64,000 nucleotides of DNA from Heterohyrax brucei (GCA_028571685.1 CM053141.1:52636333-52700332), one strand, 5' to 3'; counted from the first letter of the stretch, positions 46,655 to 59,412 are shown. The notes: generated from the letters alone by a model not told the origin. Made by a program: numbers and translations.

Positions 46655-47260
46655 TGTAGTATGCTTTTTCTCTTTTATTTATTCAGCAAATATTAAATGA
46701 TCCCTTAAAATATGCCAGGCATATGAAAATAAAAATAAAAACAGACAAGAATCTACTGTTACGGAAACTACAACTTGGTAAAGGAGACAGATATTAATCA
46801 AATAACTCCTCACGTAGATGTACACTTACACAGTTGCACGTACTCTGAGTACATGAAAAAGGATTTGACCAGCCTGATGGTTCAGGGAGCCTTCCTTGTA
46901 GAAGGGTGAATAGGAGCTGGCTAAACTGTCGGGGAAGGAAGAACAGTCCAAACGAAGAAAACTACACGTGCAAGGATCCTGCAGAGAACACAGTGAATAC
47001 TGTGGACTCACGGAGAACCATGAGCCTAGAAGGCAGAGATGGGGACCACCGAAAGAATAGGATGGAGCCATGGTAAGAAATTTGTCAGTATCCAAAAATA
47101 AACAGGAAATTGGAGAGTTCTAAACTGAGTGTTGACATGACCAGATGTGTATTTTATAAAAATTACCCTGGCTGCATTGAAGAAAATAGATGTAAGGTCT
47201 AAAAGTTTATCTTCCGCAGTAGCCCAGAAGGAGGATTTTGGAGGTAAAAATTTTAGAAGA
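46655..47260 (-). repeat. ancient interspersed repeat starting with an L2-like 3' end, second copy
   Basis: 'ttattcagcaaatattaaat', 'atatgccaggcatatg', 'gagccttccttgtagaaggg', 'gaataggagctggctaaact' and 'attaccctggctgcattgaa' keep the same order as the copy at 6180-6760. Confidence 0.55.
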
Positions 47261-47501
47261 AAAATGGCTGCAGAACAATTTGCATATATGGAGAGGTATT
47301 TTCAAGGTAAAATCCACAGAACCGAAAGGACTGGGTATCAGTGTTGGGAGAAGTAGGCACCTGACTTAAATCTCTCTGGTTTCTTTACCAAAGAATTTTC
47401 AATATCTGTTTTCTTACTTGCTTTTTTGAAAACTATGTAAATTAAACCTTTACAATAGATCTCAGTATAAATGAAGACTACCAGCGGAACACTAAGCATA
47501 A

Positions 47502-48012
47502 TGTTGCTGTTGTTGTTAGGTGCCTCTGAGAGTCAGTTCCGACTCATAGTGACCCTGTACCCAACAGAACAAAACACTACCTGGACTTGAGCCATGTCCA
47601 AAATTGGGTTTATGCTCAAGCCCATTGTTGACTCGCTGCATCAATCCATTTCTTTGAGGGTCTTCCTCTTTTTCACCGCCCTCCACTCTGCCAAGCGTGA
47701 TTTCTTCTCCAGAGACTGATCCCTCCTGATAACGTGTCCGAAGTATGTAAGATGCAGTCTTGCTGTCTTTGCTTCCAAGGAGCGCTCTGGTTATACTTCT
47801 TTAGTACAGATTTGTTCTTCTTTTGGCAGTCCATGGTGTATTCAGTACTCTTCTGCAACACTGTAATTCAAAGGTGTCAATACTCCTGTCTTCCTTATTC
47901 GTTGTCCAGCTTTCATATGCATATGATATGATTGAAAATACCATGGCTAGGATCAGGTGCATCTTAGTTATCAGAGTGACATCTCTAGTTTTTAGGACTT
48001 ACAACTGTAAAA
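47502..48012 (-). mobile_element. 5'-truncated RTE 3' end
   Basis: On the plus strand it starts with the antisense tail ('gctgttgttgttaggtgcct', 'gagtcagttccgactcatag'). It runs back through the ORF2 C-terminus ('agtccatggtgtattcagta', 'ccttattcgttgtccagctt') to about 48012. The frames at 47.7-48.1 kb on both strands derive from it. Confidence 0.87.
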
Positions 48013-48739
48013 GCTGTTCCAAAAATACTAAAAGAAACGTTGATTGCCTCACAATGTTCTAATAATTTTATGAGTGAAACCAGTTTTCCATTGTCACATA
48101 TTTTCTTGGTTGGAAATATCACTGCCATATTTTTTCATATGTGTTTGTTAATCTTCCACACAAAATTGTGTCTATAGCACTTTAGTGAACAGCTACATAA
48201 GTTTCTCTGTAACTGAATTGAGGGTAATAGAAGCATAAGACATGGTGAAAAGAATAAGTAATATTTTAAGGAAGATTCTTCAAACTCCTTAGAATATTAT
48301 CTCAATCTGAATAAATGACATTCTTTTATGGAATTTTAAAAAATAGCAAAGACAAGTCTAAAAATAGCATTTTTTTTGCCAGGAAGAAACACTTGCCAGT
48401 TTGACTAAAATATGGACTAAACAGAATCTGTGTATCATGAGTTTTTTCTATAGTTTCCTTCCTTATACACCCTACAGAGCAAGCAAACCAGACTGCTGCA
48501 GTGTGACTTTGTGCATTTAGAATTTTTTGTTGTTTATTTGTTTTGTTTTTCGCCTTGATCCTGTGTTTGATATGCTCTTCCCTACCATCCATGTGTCTGT
48601 CTCATGAAATCCTACCTTTTCATCAAGGCCCGTCTCCAAAACCGTCTTCTCCATGGACTCTTTCCCAGTATCATGAACTGGATGTGGAAGTTCTTTTATA
48701 TGACTCTTCACGACATAGTTAGTACCTATTTAAGACACC
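48013..48739. other. unassigned sequence
   Basis: Nothing recognised. Minus-strand open frames at 48326-48711 overlap each other without family features. Confidence 0.35.
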
Positions 48740-48752
48740 TTTACTTGGTGTT

Positions 48753-48922
48753 GGAAACTCTGGTAGTGTAGTGGTTAAGTGCTACAAATGCTAATCAAAA
48801 GGTCTGCAGTTCGATTCAGTCAGTTGCTCTTTGGAAACTCTATGGGACAGTACTACTCTGTCCTGTAGTGTCGCTATGAGTCAGAATTGACTCAGTGGCA
48901 CTGGGATTGGATTTTTGTTTGT
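48753..48922 (+). mobile_element. AfroSINE-type SINE, short form
   Basis: Complete sense copy ('gtagtgtagtggttaagtgc'). Flanks tttacttggtgtt (48740-48752) and tttacttgtgtt (48923-48934) form a target duplication with a one-base gap. Confidence 0.9.
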
Positions 48923-49011
48923 TTTACTTGTGTTATAATGTATTTACATACTGCAATCCATGTCTGTATTCTTCTTTACCCACTGTAGCATCTAACAGCT
49001 TTATGGACTTA

Positions 49012-49345
49012 AAGTTGGTGGTGGTGTCCATCCCGTGTGTTCCAGCTCATAGCAACACAGTGACTCTGTGTACAACAGAACAAAACACTGCCCAGTTCAC
49101 GTCATTCCCATGTTCACTGTCATGCTTGAGCCCATTGTTTTTGCTACTCTGTCAGTCTGTCTCTTTAAGGGTTTCCCCAACCTTTGGCAGACCTTCCTCT
49201 TCACCAAGTATGATGTCTACCTGAGTGGACTGGTCCATCCTGACCACACGTTTAAATCATATGAGATACAATTTTGCCATCTTTGCCTACAAGGAGCATC
49301 TTGGCTGCCCTTCTTCTAAGACAGAGTTGTTTGCTCCTCTGGAAA
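49012..49345 (-). mobile_element. RTE 3' end-derived fragment
   Basis: Antisense tail ('tccagctcatagcaacacag', 'tgtgtacaacagaacaaaac') and following RTE 3' UTR/ORF2-end blocks ('caccaagtatgatgtctacc', 'ggactggtccatcctgacca') are collinear with 47502-47800 but more diverged. Confidence 0.72.
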
Positions 49346-50817
49346 TTTACAGTATATTCATTTATCTTGGCAGTAATAATGTTCTAAAAATAGATATTGA
49401 ACCACAGTTTAACCCTCGAACTACTGAAGTCACTAATGATACTGCCAAGTTTTTTTTCTTTAAAGTGCACTTTTAGCCTTCTTTAAGATATAGTAGGAGA
49501 AGTGGCATGAAAAAGCACTAAAAAGCCAACAGATAAATGTTAATTTGTGATTTTAAAGATATTTGGAGTACAGTAGTATAGTGAGGGAAAATAGAATAGT
49601 CCTGCATACAACTCTTTGTGTGCGCTTATGTGTGTGTGTCTGTGAGTTTATATGTGTGTGTCTATGTCTGTATTCATCTGTCTATCCACCTGTCCATACA
49701 TCCATCTATGAAAGTAGTGGAAGTCCACCAAGTGTCATCACTTGATTAAATGTGTATATATATATTATACTTAGTAATGTTAACAGGCATTAAATTTACT
49801 TAAAAGGTAAGTTTGTTCATTTAACTGCCCCCCAATAAAGCTGGAATACACACTGTAGTTACTTAATTATCAACATTTAATTATCTATGAATCTTGTTTT
49901 CATTCTAAATGCTTCTAGATCCTCTCTGTAACCAAACACATGTACATTCACACACACACACACAACCATCAAAATCATCATGTTTGTAGCGCTTACAAAA
50001 AATGCAGTATATTTTTAAAATCTTTTAGCACTTGGCTGGCTGGCTAAATACAATGACCATTTGATTAGCTTAACTATTGTTAGTCTAAATATTGTAACCA
50101 AGCCCTTACAGATTTGTATGCATGTATGGCATAGAAAATGAAATATTCAGGTTGTATAAAAGCTATTCCTGAAATGCAAACTAGGAAATGCTAATGTAAA
50201 ACTAGCATGTTGACATTGTTCACAATGTCAGCAAACTTCTCTTTTTAGTATATATTTTCTCCAAAAGTATTAAAATTCCATAATGAGTATTACAAATTCC
50301 TGCAAATATGAATACATTTTATCTTTACAGATGAAGGATAACTCAAATTGTAACTATGAATTTATTCCTGTAGTTTTTCTTTTCTTTCTGATCATGTTGA
50401 TCTGTTTGTTTTTTTCAATAACTGTGTATTACGTTCTTGCTAGGTGCTCTGCACCACGGTAGTTACAAATGACTTACAAAGATAAGTCAAATACTATCCT
50501 GCCACTTTAGATACAGCAGAAACACAGCCTAAGACGTTCTGTTCCAGCTTTTATGCAAGGTAGTCATAGAGCCTTATTTATATAAAACTGATAAATTTTG
50601 TAGTCACAAAGTTACAATTAAGAGAATTTGGAAATACATGGAGAAATTGAGTCATTAAGCCATGTTCCTGCAGATAGTGTAATTCATGCAGAGTAAGACT
50701 CATCTGTGTTTCTTTTTCTTTTTAACTTGTCTGTTTATTGTCAGATACTGTTAATTGTCTCTCTAAAGGCTCTAACTCCATCCTTCACAAAGGTATTTTA
50801 AGTACCACAGCTCTTCA
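49346..50817. other. unassigned sequence with microsatellites
   Basis: TG-rich simple stretch with CTGT/CCAT units at about 49608-49710, and a short (CA)n at 49948-49965. The rest is AT-rich unique-looking sequence without recognised repeats. Confidence 0.4.
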
Positions 50818-51066
50818 GACTATGGCATGACTTTGTTTCAATTATGTATTTCACCATTTACAATGACTATTTTTGTATACTCATGCAGCCTCCTTTGTCT
50901 CTGTCTTGGTTATTATTGGTCATCCTTTCACTTTTGTGCTCTGAGGAAGCCAGACTGAGGTCACACCTGAGGACCAGCAGCAGGTCCTCCTCTTTGCTCT
51001 CCTTTCTCATTGTGTTTTACTGGCCAACTGATTAAAGCCCGGGCTTCTAAAAAAAAAAAAAAAAAA
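50818..51066 (+). other. candidate retrocopy ending in poly(A)
   Basis: A tract of 18 A's ends at about 51066. It is preceded by ATTAAA at about 51031-51036, roughly 13 bp before the A-run, the arrangement of a processed transcript end. The sequence upstream (50930-51030) is less AT-rich than its surroundings. A weak flank match (ctcttca at 50811-50817 and just after the A-run) might be a target duplication. The parent transcript is not recognised, and a chance A-run is possible. Confidence 0.3.
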
Positions 51067-53367
51067 CTCTTCATAAACAGTTAGTATGAAACGGTAGACG
51101 CTCCTTTGTTCACAAGCTGGAAAAACCTTTTTTGTATATTCACAAGTGCTTGTGAGGCAGGGCTATAGCCATTCCCTGTGCTCATATCAAGTCCTCATTG
51201 ACGGTGGTAGTGTACTGTCTTCAGTTTGCCAACATGGGTGGGTGATCTTTAGGAAAAAAGCTGAACCATGGCAGAACTAATTAAAATAGGTAAACACAAC
51301 ATCGAAACAGAATTGGTAAAATATTGAATCATAAAAAAGAATAAAAACCTCAGAACTCAATTTTATTTTATTTCCTTATTAAGTGTTTAAAACTCCACAA
51401 ACAGAAAATTCTCAGTGTACATAATTGCATATGCTTGTTAGCTGTCTTTATTATTACTGCCTTCATAAGCCTTAAGGACATCTCTTCTAAAATAGAAAAA
51501 GTGCAATCTGTATGCTAGGAAAACTACAAAGAAGCAATAAATTATTGCTGTAATGACATGCTAATTAAAATTTTGCTTGTAACTCATGTAAGTGTTTGAA
51601 GCCTAGCAAATTTCTCTTTTCATTTGTGAAGTGTGAAGGTAAATTGCCCAGTGACAGTGGGACATCGCTAACAAGTACAAATTGAATAACATGCTATCTT
51701 GCTCTATTAGCCCTGACTAGCATGTCTGAATTAGATATTCAGCACACTCTCCATTGTAGGCCTGATTGATAAATGCTAAGGAGAATTTGTCAAAACAACA
51801 GGGGCTACACCCAGTGGGACATCAATATGCTCCATTTAGTCACCCACACAGCACTTCCTATATAGGATTGTCACATAAAATTGAGACTAGCCTCTAACCA
51901 GCCATCAAGCCTGTAGCAGACGTCAGGCAGCCTGTGTTCTGTATGCATATTAGTCACATGCTTAACAATTTGGGCCGTCAGGACAGAAGCATGCAGTGAC
52001 CTCGGGAGCAGAGGTTGAATTTTCCAACTAGACCAAAACATCATGCTCAGCTGTTCAAGATTTTAGACCATTTCCTGCCAGATCTGTGCACAGATGCAGT
52101 GCCCTAAGCTATAATCTGTGGCAGCGTCCAAATGACAAATGGCACTGGGAAGATTATTGCATTATATATTAAGTACCACAAGTCTGTAAATTATAAGTAA
52201 ACTACTGTTCAGACTGTCCCTCCAGCTTTCAGGATACTTTCCCTCTCCATTCTTTTGTAAATAAACCTAATAAATATTGGGTGAACTGAAAGATCAAAGC
52301 AGAGTTTGAATTAGCCATCTCCATTGCTAATTAGCTGCTTGAATATCAAACAGTTTTGGACCAGCTGTAATTTAATAAGCCTGATTGAGGTTGCCCTGAT
52401 TTTGTTTTTCCACTGAAAATTCTTCTCAGGTGCAAGTTGTGTGAATTTAGAATTCTTGGTGATACAGTTGTTTTTCATACATCATTTGTAAACATAATTA
52501 GCGATACAGAGCAGCAATAAGCAAAATCACTACAATCTCACAGAATCTTTAACTGAATCTATTATTTTATTTCTATTGATTTGTATTTAAACTCTTTACA
52601 TATGAGGTTATCTGAAGAAAGAATTAAGTGAAATGTACTAAAATTGTTAGTTTGGAATAAAATGAACTTCCTGCAAAATGCTTTTTATATTTTTAATTAT
52701 GAGTTTATATTGTGCAATTACAAAGCTTTCCGTTCTTTAAATCCTACCATCTGTTATGGAAGCTGAGAAAGTATTTTAGATAAATCATTTAAGCTTCTTT
52801 TTACAAATAGTTTCATAAAATATGCTTTTATGATACGTCAAGGTGGATGTATCAAATAATTCTTTTTCAAAACCATGTATCTGTTGAAACTCAAGCAAAA
52901 TTATTCTAGCTTGAACTTTTAAGCACTTAACACTGAACACTGGGGGAAGAAAAAAAATATCCATGTATTTTGGAATTCTTCTTTTGTTCTGAGACCTAAA
53001 ACAGAATTATCTAAGAATGTATTTCTTGTGGCACTTCTATAGGCTGCAACCACAAGAAATATATGGAATGTGATGAAATATCACTTTTAAACTTGTGCAA
53101 TAGTTCTTCTTTCTAGGGCATGGAGACAAAACATTTAATGCTTTTCTATTTCAGAGACAACAGATGAGTCAGTTCTTGCTTTTTGACAACTTGTGGGTTT
53201 TATATGCCCTTAAGTTCTAAATCTTTTTGCTTTTTGACAAATCTCAGTGGTAGTGCTGTCTATAAACATATAAAAATATAACTAATCACTTGATTCCTTT
53301 CATAAAAAATAATTTTCCTTGGAAATAAAAGAAATCCGTTTCCTTAGCATAAAAATGAACATTTAAT
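51067..53367. other. repeat-free block, candidate conserved regulatory DNA
   Basis: About 2.3 kb with no transposon that I can see, unusual here. The core 51540-52480 has near-even base composition and many homeodomain-like TAAT/ATTA sites, including the palindrome gctaattagc at 52326-52335 and catgctaattaaaattttgc at 51557-51576. No frame of useful length exists. The texture is that of a developmental enhancer block, but this is inference only. Confidence 0.4.
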
Positions 53368-53591
53368 CTCTCCCAAAATTGTGAGTAGCAAAATACCTAT
53401 TAATTTGTGATAAACTAAATTTAGCATCAGTGGAAACGCTATACCTAGAACCCAAAACAAAACTTTTTCAACATAGTGTCTCCCCCAAAATTGTGAGTAG
53501 CAAAACACTTATTAATTCATGATAAACTAAAGTCAGCATCAGTGAAAAGGCTATACCTAGAACCTGAAACAAAACTTTTTCAATGCAATTC
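53368..53591. repeat. 112-bp direct tandem duplication
   Basis: Two adjacent copies (about 53368-53479 and 53480-53591), each containing caaaattgtgagtagcaaaa and ending near caaaactttttcaa. Roughly ten differences by eye, so the duplication is not recent. It is not part of any recognised transposon. Confidence 0.9.
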
Positions 53592-55082
53592 ACATGACAA
53601 CCTAATTGTAATGACACCACCACACTGCTGGGGAGTTTTAAAAAGGCACATTAAGGGAAGCAGGTAAGCGTTGGACACTTAGTGGTGTTGATTTGATGAC
53701 TTCCTCTAAGTGGATGGGAACCTTTTCTCTAAAAAAAAATTGTGTTGGAATATCTCACATTTCTTGAAGCTAGAGGTAGCAACTAACTCAGTTTTAAAAC
53801 AAGACGACTTTAAATTTAACAACAATATTTAACTTAAAAATTTATGATGAATTGTATAAATTAATTTTATTCTCTCCCTCCACACCGAATTTTCTACTGG
53901 AACTGAAAAACAAAGGACAGCAGGGTCCTTTTGCCGGAGGCAACAATCTGCTGATGGATACTGTAGCAGCTGAATTGCTCCCCATTCACATTCTAAACTC
54001 TCTCTCCTAATTGTCGTCAGTATCATCAGTGTCACTAACTGAGACCACTGCCACAATTCTGCAGCTCTTTGGAGCAATATTGCTCTGGCTTTTTCTCCTG
54101 GGGCTTGCTCCTTGCTTGGTGCAATCTGTGGAACCACTTAGCACGGGATCTCAGTTGACTTATAACAGGTACCAGATGATGTGTTCAGACCTCTAGCCTG
54201 GTTTTATGCCCTTATGGCTGGTTCGCCTGCTACCAGTGAGTGTCTGTGCACAGATGTCAGGGAATAGCTGGTGTTTCTGCCTCTATTTTTATAAAAAGCT
54301 TCAAGTTGGTGGAAATAAACTCAGCAGTACACAGGGAAACATGACATGTAAAGAAACCATGTTGTTCTTGATGCTTTATACATTTTTATTAAGCCTAGCC
54401 AGATAACTCTTAACTGTGCATGTATTTGTCTATAACATTGAAATGCTTATGGGAATAGGTAGAATAATTGCCTTCATCTTACCATTGATTTCCTTGAACT
54501 TTAAATATTCTATCTTGCCATCGATATTAATAAAAATAAGCTTAAGGGACTGTTATTCTTATTAACCAAGCATAAGGATTCAGAAAGAAACTGCTAAGTG
54601 GTTATTTTTTAAAAATCAAATTTAATCAATAACAATGTTGTTCTCTCAATGAAGAAAAAAATAATTTATTTCCCCAAATACACTGAAGATTTTTTCCTAG
54701 GAATAAAATTTATGTCACAGTAAAGTTCATCCATAAACAAATCATAAATGAAAACAACTTGAAGAAAATTACATTAATTAGTTATTTCATACATATACAA
54801 ATTTTCCAATAAAGAAATAAATTATAAAAACATCTGTAATAAAATTAAAATAAATACATGGTACGTATGTAACAACAAAAACATCAACAAGTAAAACACT
54901 TGCACTACTGAAAAAAGTCATGAGGTCTCCAAGTGTTCTATAGCTGAATTCTCATGATTTCAGTCATCAGTTACATATTTTTTTTAGATTATTTTATTAC
55001 TTACTACTATCCCTCTGTGTAACTGTAAACTCTATGTGAGAATAGACTGTGTTCACTTTTTACTCCACATTTTATCTACAGA
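53592..55082. other. unassigned sequence
   Basis: 53850-54260 is more GC-rich and lacks a recognised repeat. The opposing frames at 53829-54137 and 54011-54196 are unsupported. 54540-55080 is very AT-rich. Confidence 0.35.
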
Positions 55083-57725
55083 TTCATAAAAAAGAAAATA
55101 GAATGAGTAAACATCAGTATCCTAGGCATTAGTGAGCAAAAGTGGACTGGTATTAGCCATTCTGAATCAGACAATCGTATGTTCTGCCATGCCAGCAGTG
55201 ACAACTTGAAGAGGAATGGCAATGCATTCATCATCAAAAATAACATTTCAAGATCTGTCCTGAAGTATGGTACTGTCAGTGATAGAATAATCCCTGTATG
55301 TCTGCAAGGAAGACCAGTTAATATGACCATAATTCAAATTTATGCCCCAGCCACTAAGGAAAATGATGAAAAAAATGAGAGATTTTTACCAGCTTCTGCA
55401 GTCCAAAATTGACTGAATATGCAATCAGGCTGCATTAATAATTACTAGTGATTGGAATGTGAAAGCTGAAAACAAAACTGGAAGATTGGTAGTTGGAAAA
55501 CATAGCCATGGTGATAGAAAAGATACCAGAGACCACATGTTTGAATTTTGCAAGACCAATGACTTACACACTGCAAATACTTGATCCTCCATCATAAACG
55601 GTAACTATCCAGATGGCCCTTATCATATGGGATACATACAAATCAAATTGTCTACACTTGTGGAAAGAGATGATTGAAAGGCTCAGTATCATCCGTCTGA
55701 AAAAAGGCCAGGGGCTGACAGCTGTATAGACCGTCAATTGTTGATATACAAGTTCAAGTGAATCTGAAGAAAATTAGAAAAAGTCCACAGAGCAAAAGTA
55801 TGACTTTCACTATATCCCATCTGAATTTAGAGACCATCTCAAGAACAAATTTGAGGCATTGAGCAGTAATGACCAAAGACCAGATGAACTGTGGAGTGAC
55901 ATCACAGACATCATGCATGGAGGACATTAGAAAGAAAGTAAAGACAATATGAATGTCAGAAGATACTCGGAAATTTACTTATGAATGTCAAATAGCCACG
56001 AAAATGGAAGAAATGATGAGCTAAAAGAGATGTACAGAAGATTTCAAAGTGTGGCTCAAGAAGATAAGTAAAGACCTGAAGTGGGAAAAGAAAACCAAAA
56101 GAGAAGAACACACTTGGCATTTCTCAAGTTGAAAGAACTGAAGAAATAATCTAAACCTCAACTTGTAATATTGAAGGATTCTACAGGAAAATATTAAACA
56201 ATACAGGAAGCACCAAAAGAGGATGGAAGGAACACACAGAGTCACTACACCAACATGAATTGGCCAACATTCAGCTGTTTCAAGAGATAGCGCGCGATCA
56301 GCCACAAACTGTGCTGAAGGAAGCAGCCGAAGCTGGACTTAAGACACTGGCAATCAACGGGGTTCCAGAACTTGACCGACTAAGATGTTTCAACAGATGC
56401 AGAGCTAGAAGTGCTCGCTCATCTATGCCAAGAAATTTGGAATTCAGCTGACTGGCCAACAAACAGAAGGCATTTAAAGAGTATCTAATAATGTATTTAA
56501 TATCATATACAAGCAAAGTTTCACTGAAGATCATTCAAAAGTGGCTGCAGCAATACGTAGAAAAGGAACTGCCAGAAATTTGGGGCAGGATTTAGGATCA
56601 GGATGTCACTGCTTATGGCAGATGAATCCTGGCTGGGAGCAGAGAGTGTCAACTAATGTTTACCCTTGTTGTATGGACCATGCTAACGTATTCAGCTGCG
56701 AGGATCTTCACAAATGATGAATGACATTGTGAAGAATGGAAATTCTGGAACACTTAATTGTGCTCATGAGGACTCAGTACATGGATCAAGAGGTAGTCAT
56801 TCAAACAGAACAAAGGGATACTGCATGGTTTAAAGTTAGCAAAAGCGTGCATCAGGGTTGTATCCTTTGACCCTAGATGTTTAACCTTTATGCTGAGCAA
56901 ATAATCTAAGAAGTTGCTCTAGATGAAAGAAAGGGGCATCAGATTGGAGGAAGACTCATTAATAACCTGTGTTATGATGATGACATAACTGTGGTTCCTG
57001 CAAGTGAAAAATACTTCCTGATAAAGATCAAAGACCACAGCCTTCAGTATGGATTGCACCTCAACATCAAGAAAACAAAAATCTTCACAATTGGACTAAT
57101 AAGCAACCATGATAAATGGAGAACAGGGTGAAACTGTCAAGGATTTCATTTTATTTGGATCTACAATCAATACCCATGGAAACACGAGTCAAGAAATCAG
57201 AAGACACACTGCGTTGAGCAAATCTGCTGCAAAAGACCTCTTTAAAGTGTTGAAAAGCAAAGGTGTCACCTCAAAGACTGATGCGTGCCTGACCCCAGCC
57301 ATGGTGTTTTCAATCACCTCGTATGAATGCAAAAGCTGGACAATGCATAAGGCAGACAGAAGAAGAATTGATGCCTTTGAACTGTGGTACTGGAGAAGAA
57401 TATTGAATATATCATGGACTGCCAAAAGAATGAATACATTTATCTGGGAAGAAGTACATGAATGCTCTTCAAAAGTGAGGATGAGGAGACTGCATCTCAA
57501 CACTTGGACATATTATTAGGAGGGATCTGTTCCTGGAGAATGACATCATGCTTGGTAAAGTAGAAGGTCAGTGAATAAAAGGAAGACCCTCAATAGTGGC
57601 TGCGACAATGGACTCAAGCATACCAACAATTGTGAGAACGGAGAAGGGCTGGACAGCATTTAGTTCTGTTGTGCGTAGAGTAGGCATAAGTTGAAACCAA
57701 CCAGAACAGCACCTGCTAACAAAAA
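55083..57725 (+). mobile_element. long 5'-truncated RTE LINE, inactive
   Basis: It starts inside the endonuclease coding region ('gtatcctaggcattagtgag'), runs through linker and reverse transcriptase, and ends with the 3' tail ('ccagaacagcacctgctaac'). The active-site codons at 56973-56984 read Y-D-D-D, with the aspartate pair retained and the residue before it changed. Frameshifts split ORF2 into many pieces. The 5' UTR is absent. Confidence 0.88.
57109..57519 (+). pseudogene. RTE ORF2 C-terminal fragment
   Basis: 136 codons remain open and encode the RTE C-terminal region: 'SAAKDLFKVLKSK' near residues 39-51, 'ESW'-like 'CKSWTMHKADRRRIDAFEL' near residues 75-93, and 'WYWRRILNISWTAKR' after it. 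This is the most readable stretch of RTE protein in the window. It is a fragment of the surrounding element and lacks the catalytic domains. Confidence 0.85.
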
Positions 57726-58259
57726 CGTGCTATCCCCAGTGTCTAAAATATCCAGCTCATTGTATGAATATTGTGAATATTGGCTGAATGAACATATATA
57801 TGAAGGGATTAATAAATAAGTAAATGAGCAGACATAAATGTATAAATTTACTGAATTACTGGAAATTTTAATACTTGGAATATAAACACCAAATAGGAAG
57901 CCTAGCGCAAATGTAGTTCATCTTTATTGCCTATGGTGTGTTTACAGTGCTGCCCCTAAATTGGAATATCATTCAGCCATCTATCACATTCTAGAGCCTT
58001 CCAAGAAGATTCAGTCCTAAGACTCCATCAGTTTCAGAGGAGCTTAAAGTGAGCTGTTTGAACCACAGAACAAAATAAGAAAAATTCCAGCTTACTTTTC
58101 AGGAGAGAGTCAGATAATTTGTTCTCTTTTGCTTTGGAACCTGAGAACTTTGCTTGGAATGTCTTTTAAGAACTGGATTTTTGAATTGTATTTTTCCTCT
58201 CAAAATATACAAGAGAACATGTCATTTTCAATAAGAGGGATGCAATAAAATAGAGTCAA
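57726..58259. other. unassigned sequence
   Basis: Nothing recognised. Confidence 0.4.
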
Positions 58260-58760
58260 CACAGCAATCCCTGTATTTTAAAGAGTATTATTTGCAGTGT
58301 ATTTGCTTTATTTCCTACATCTTGGCTTAGGTAGAGAATTTTACCGCTTCTTTCTCTTATTGGTTCTGTGATGATTCGCTGCAGATGGGATTACAGCAAT
58401 GCTTTTCCCTCCGGTTTCCCCTGAGGCCCACCCAAGAACTGTTGTTGCAAATGGTAACAGTCTGTGACTTCAGTATGTTTGCCTAAAGCGTACAGTGTCC
58501 ATAGAATATATATGAGATCTCTGTTCTACAGTTCCTTACAGTTATAGAACGAATTATTTGAAATTTTTTTCAAAAGCATTCTGAACTTAGTTCAGCATGC
58601 TACTTCTGGTTGAAGATCAGCAGTGGTTGACCCTAATCTGTCTGAGTGTTTAAAGTCTTCAACTTTAGAATAACATTGTTTGTTCACTCATGACCCATTG
58701 GTAAATGCCAAGCTATCTTATTCTGAAGCCATCTTTCTAAGATCATAAGTATAAATTTGC
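58260..58760. other. repeat-free block, possible conserved non-coding DNA
   Basis: Balanced composition, no transposon seen. Contains 'attggttctgtgatgattcg' (a CCAAT-type site in reverse) and 'gttgcaaatggtaac'. Weak evidence. Confidence 0.25.
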
Positions 58761-59254
58761 TACTGTGATGATAGACCTTACCTACTGATACTTTGACTTA
58801 AAAACTGTTTGAGTTAATAAGCACTTTGAAAAGTTAAAAATAATGTAAAGCATCACCAGAAATCTGTTTAACACATCAACTACATGCTATGCTTATTTTC
58901 AATAGTATTATGTGGTAAAACAATGAAATGATATTAATGATAATTAAACTTTTGCTTTCAACACAAAAGAATATATGCATATACACAAATGTATGTATAT
59001 GTAACAAATAATTAAATCCCTAAAATAGAGTTAGGTGTTGAAATCCATACTGGGTTTCCACACTGGTCAAAATAATAAGATAATCATCTCAACATACATC
59101 ATATAACTATGATAAAGATTCTTGAATTCTCAAATATCACTTCTAAAGCATTGCATATAAAATTAAATATGCTAGCTCTTTAAAAAACTTTTTTCCTCTC
59201 TTGAATTTTTATTTTACATAATATTGTTAGTGTCAGATTTTCAGTCTCCTTAAG
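58761..59254. other. AT-rich unassigned sequence
   Basis: Nothing recognised. TATG-type simple stretch near 58970-59005. Confidence 0.4.
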
Positions 59255-59412
59255 AGCCCTAACAGCACAGTAGTGAAGAGCTCTGGCAGCCAACAAAAAG
59301 GTGGGCAGTTGAAATCCACCAGCTACTCCTTGGAAACACTATGGGACAGTTCTACACTGTTCTGAAAGGCTATACTAGAAATAGGAATTGACCTCATGGC
59401 ACCAGGCATAGG
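59255..59412 (+). mobile_element. AfroSINE-type SINE, short form
   Basis: Complete but diverged sense copy ('gagccctaacagcacagtag'), tail 'gaattgacctcatggcacca'. Confidence 0.83.

Noticed and set aside
53829-54406. GC-richer stretch with opposing open frames, considered as an exon
   Set aside because: No splice-site or protein-family support, and frames on both strands are equally long.
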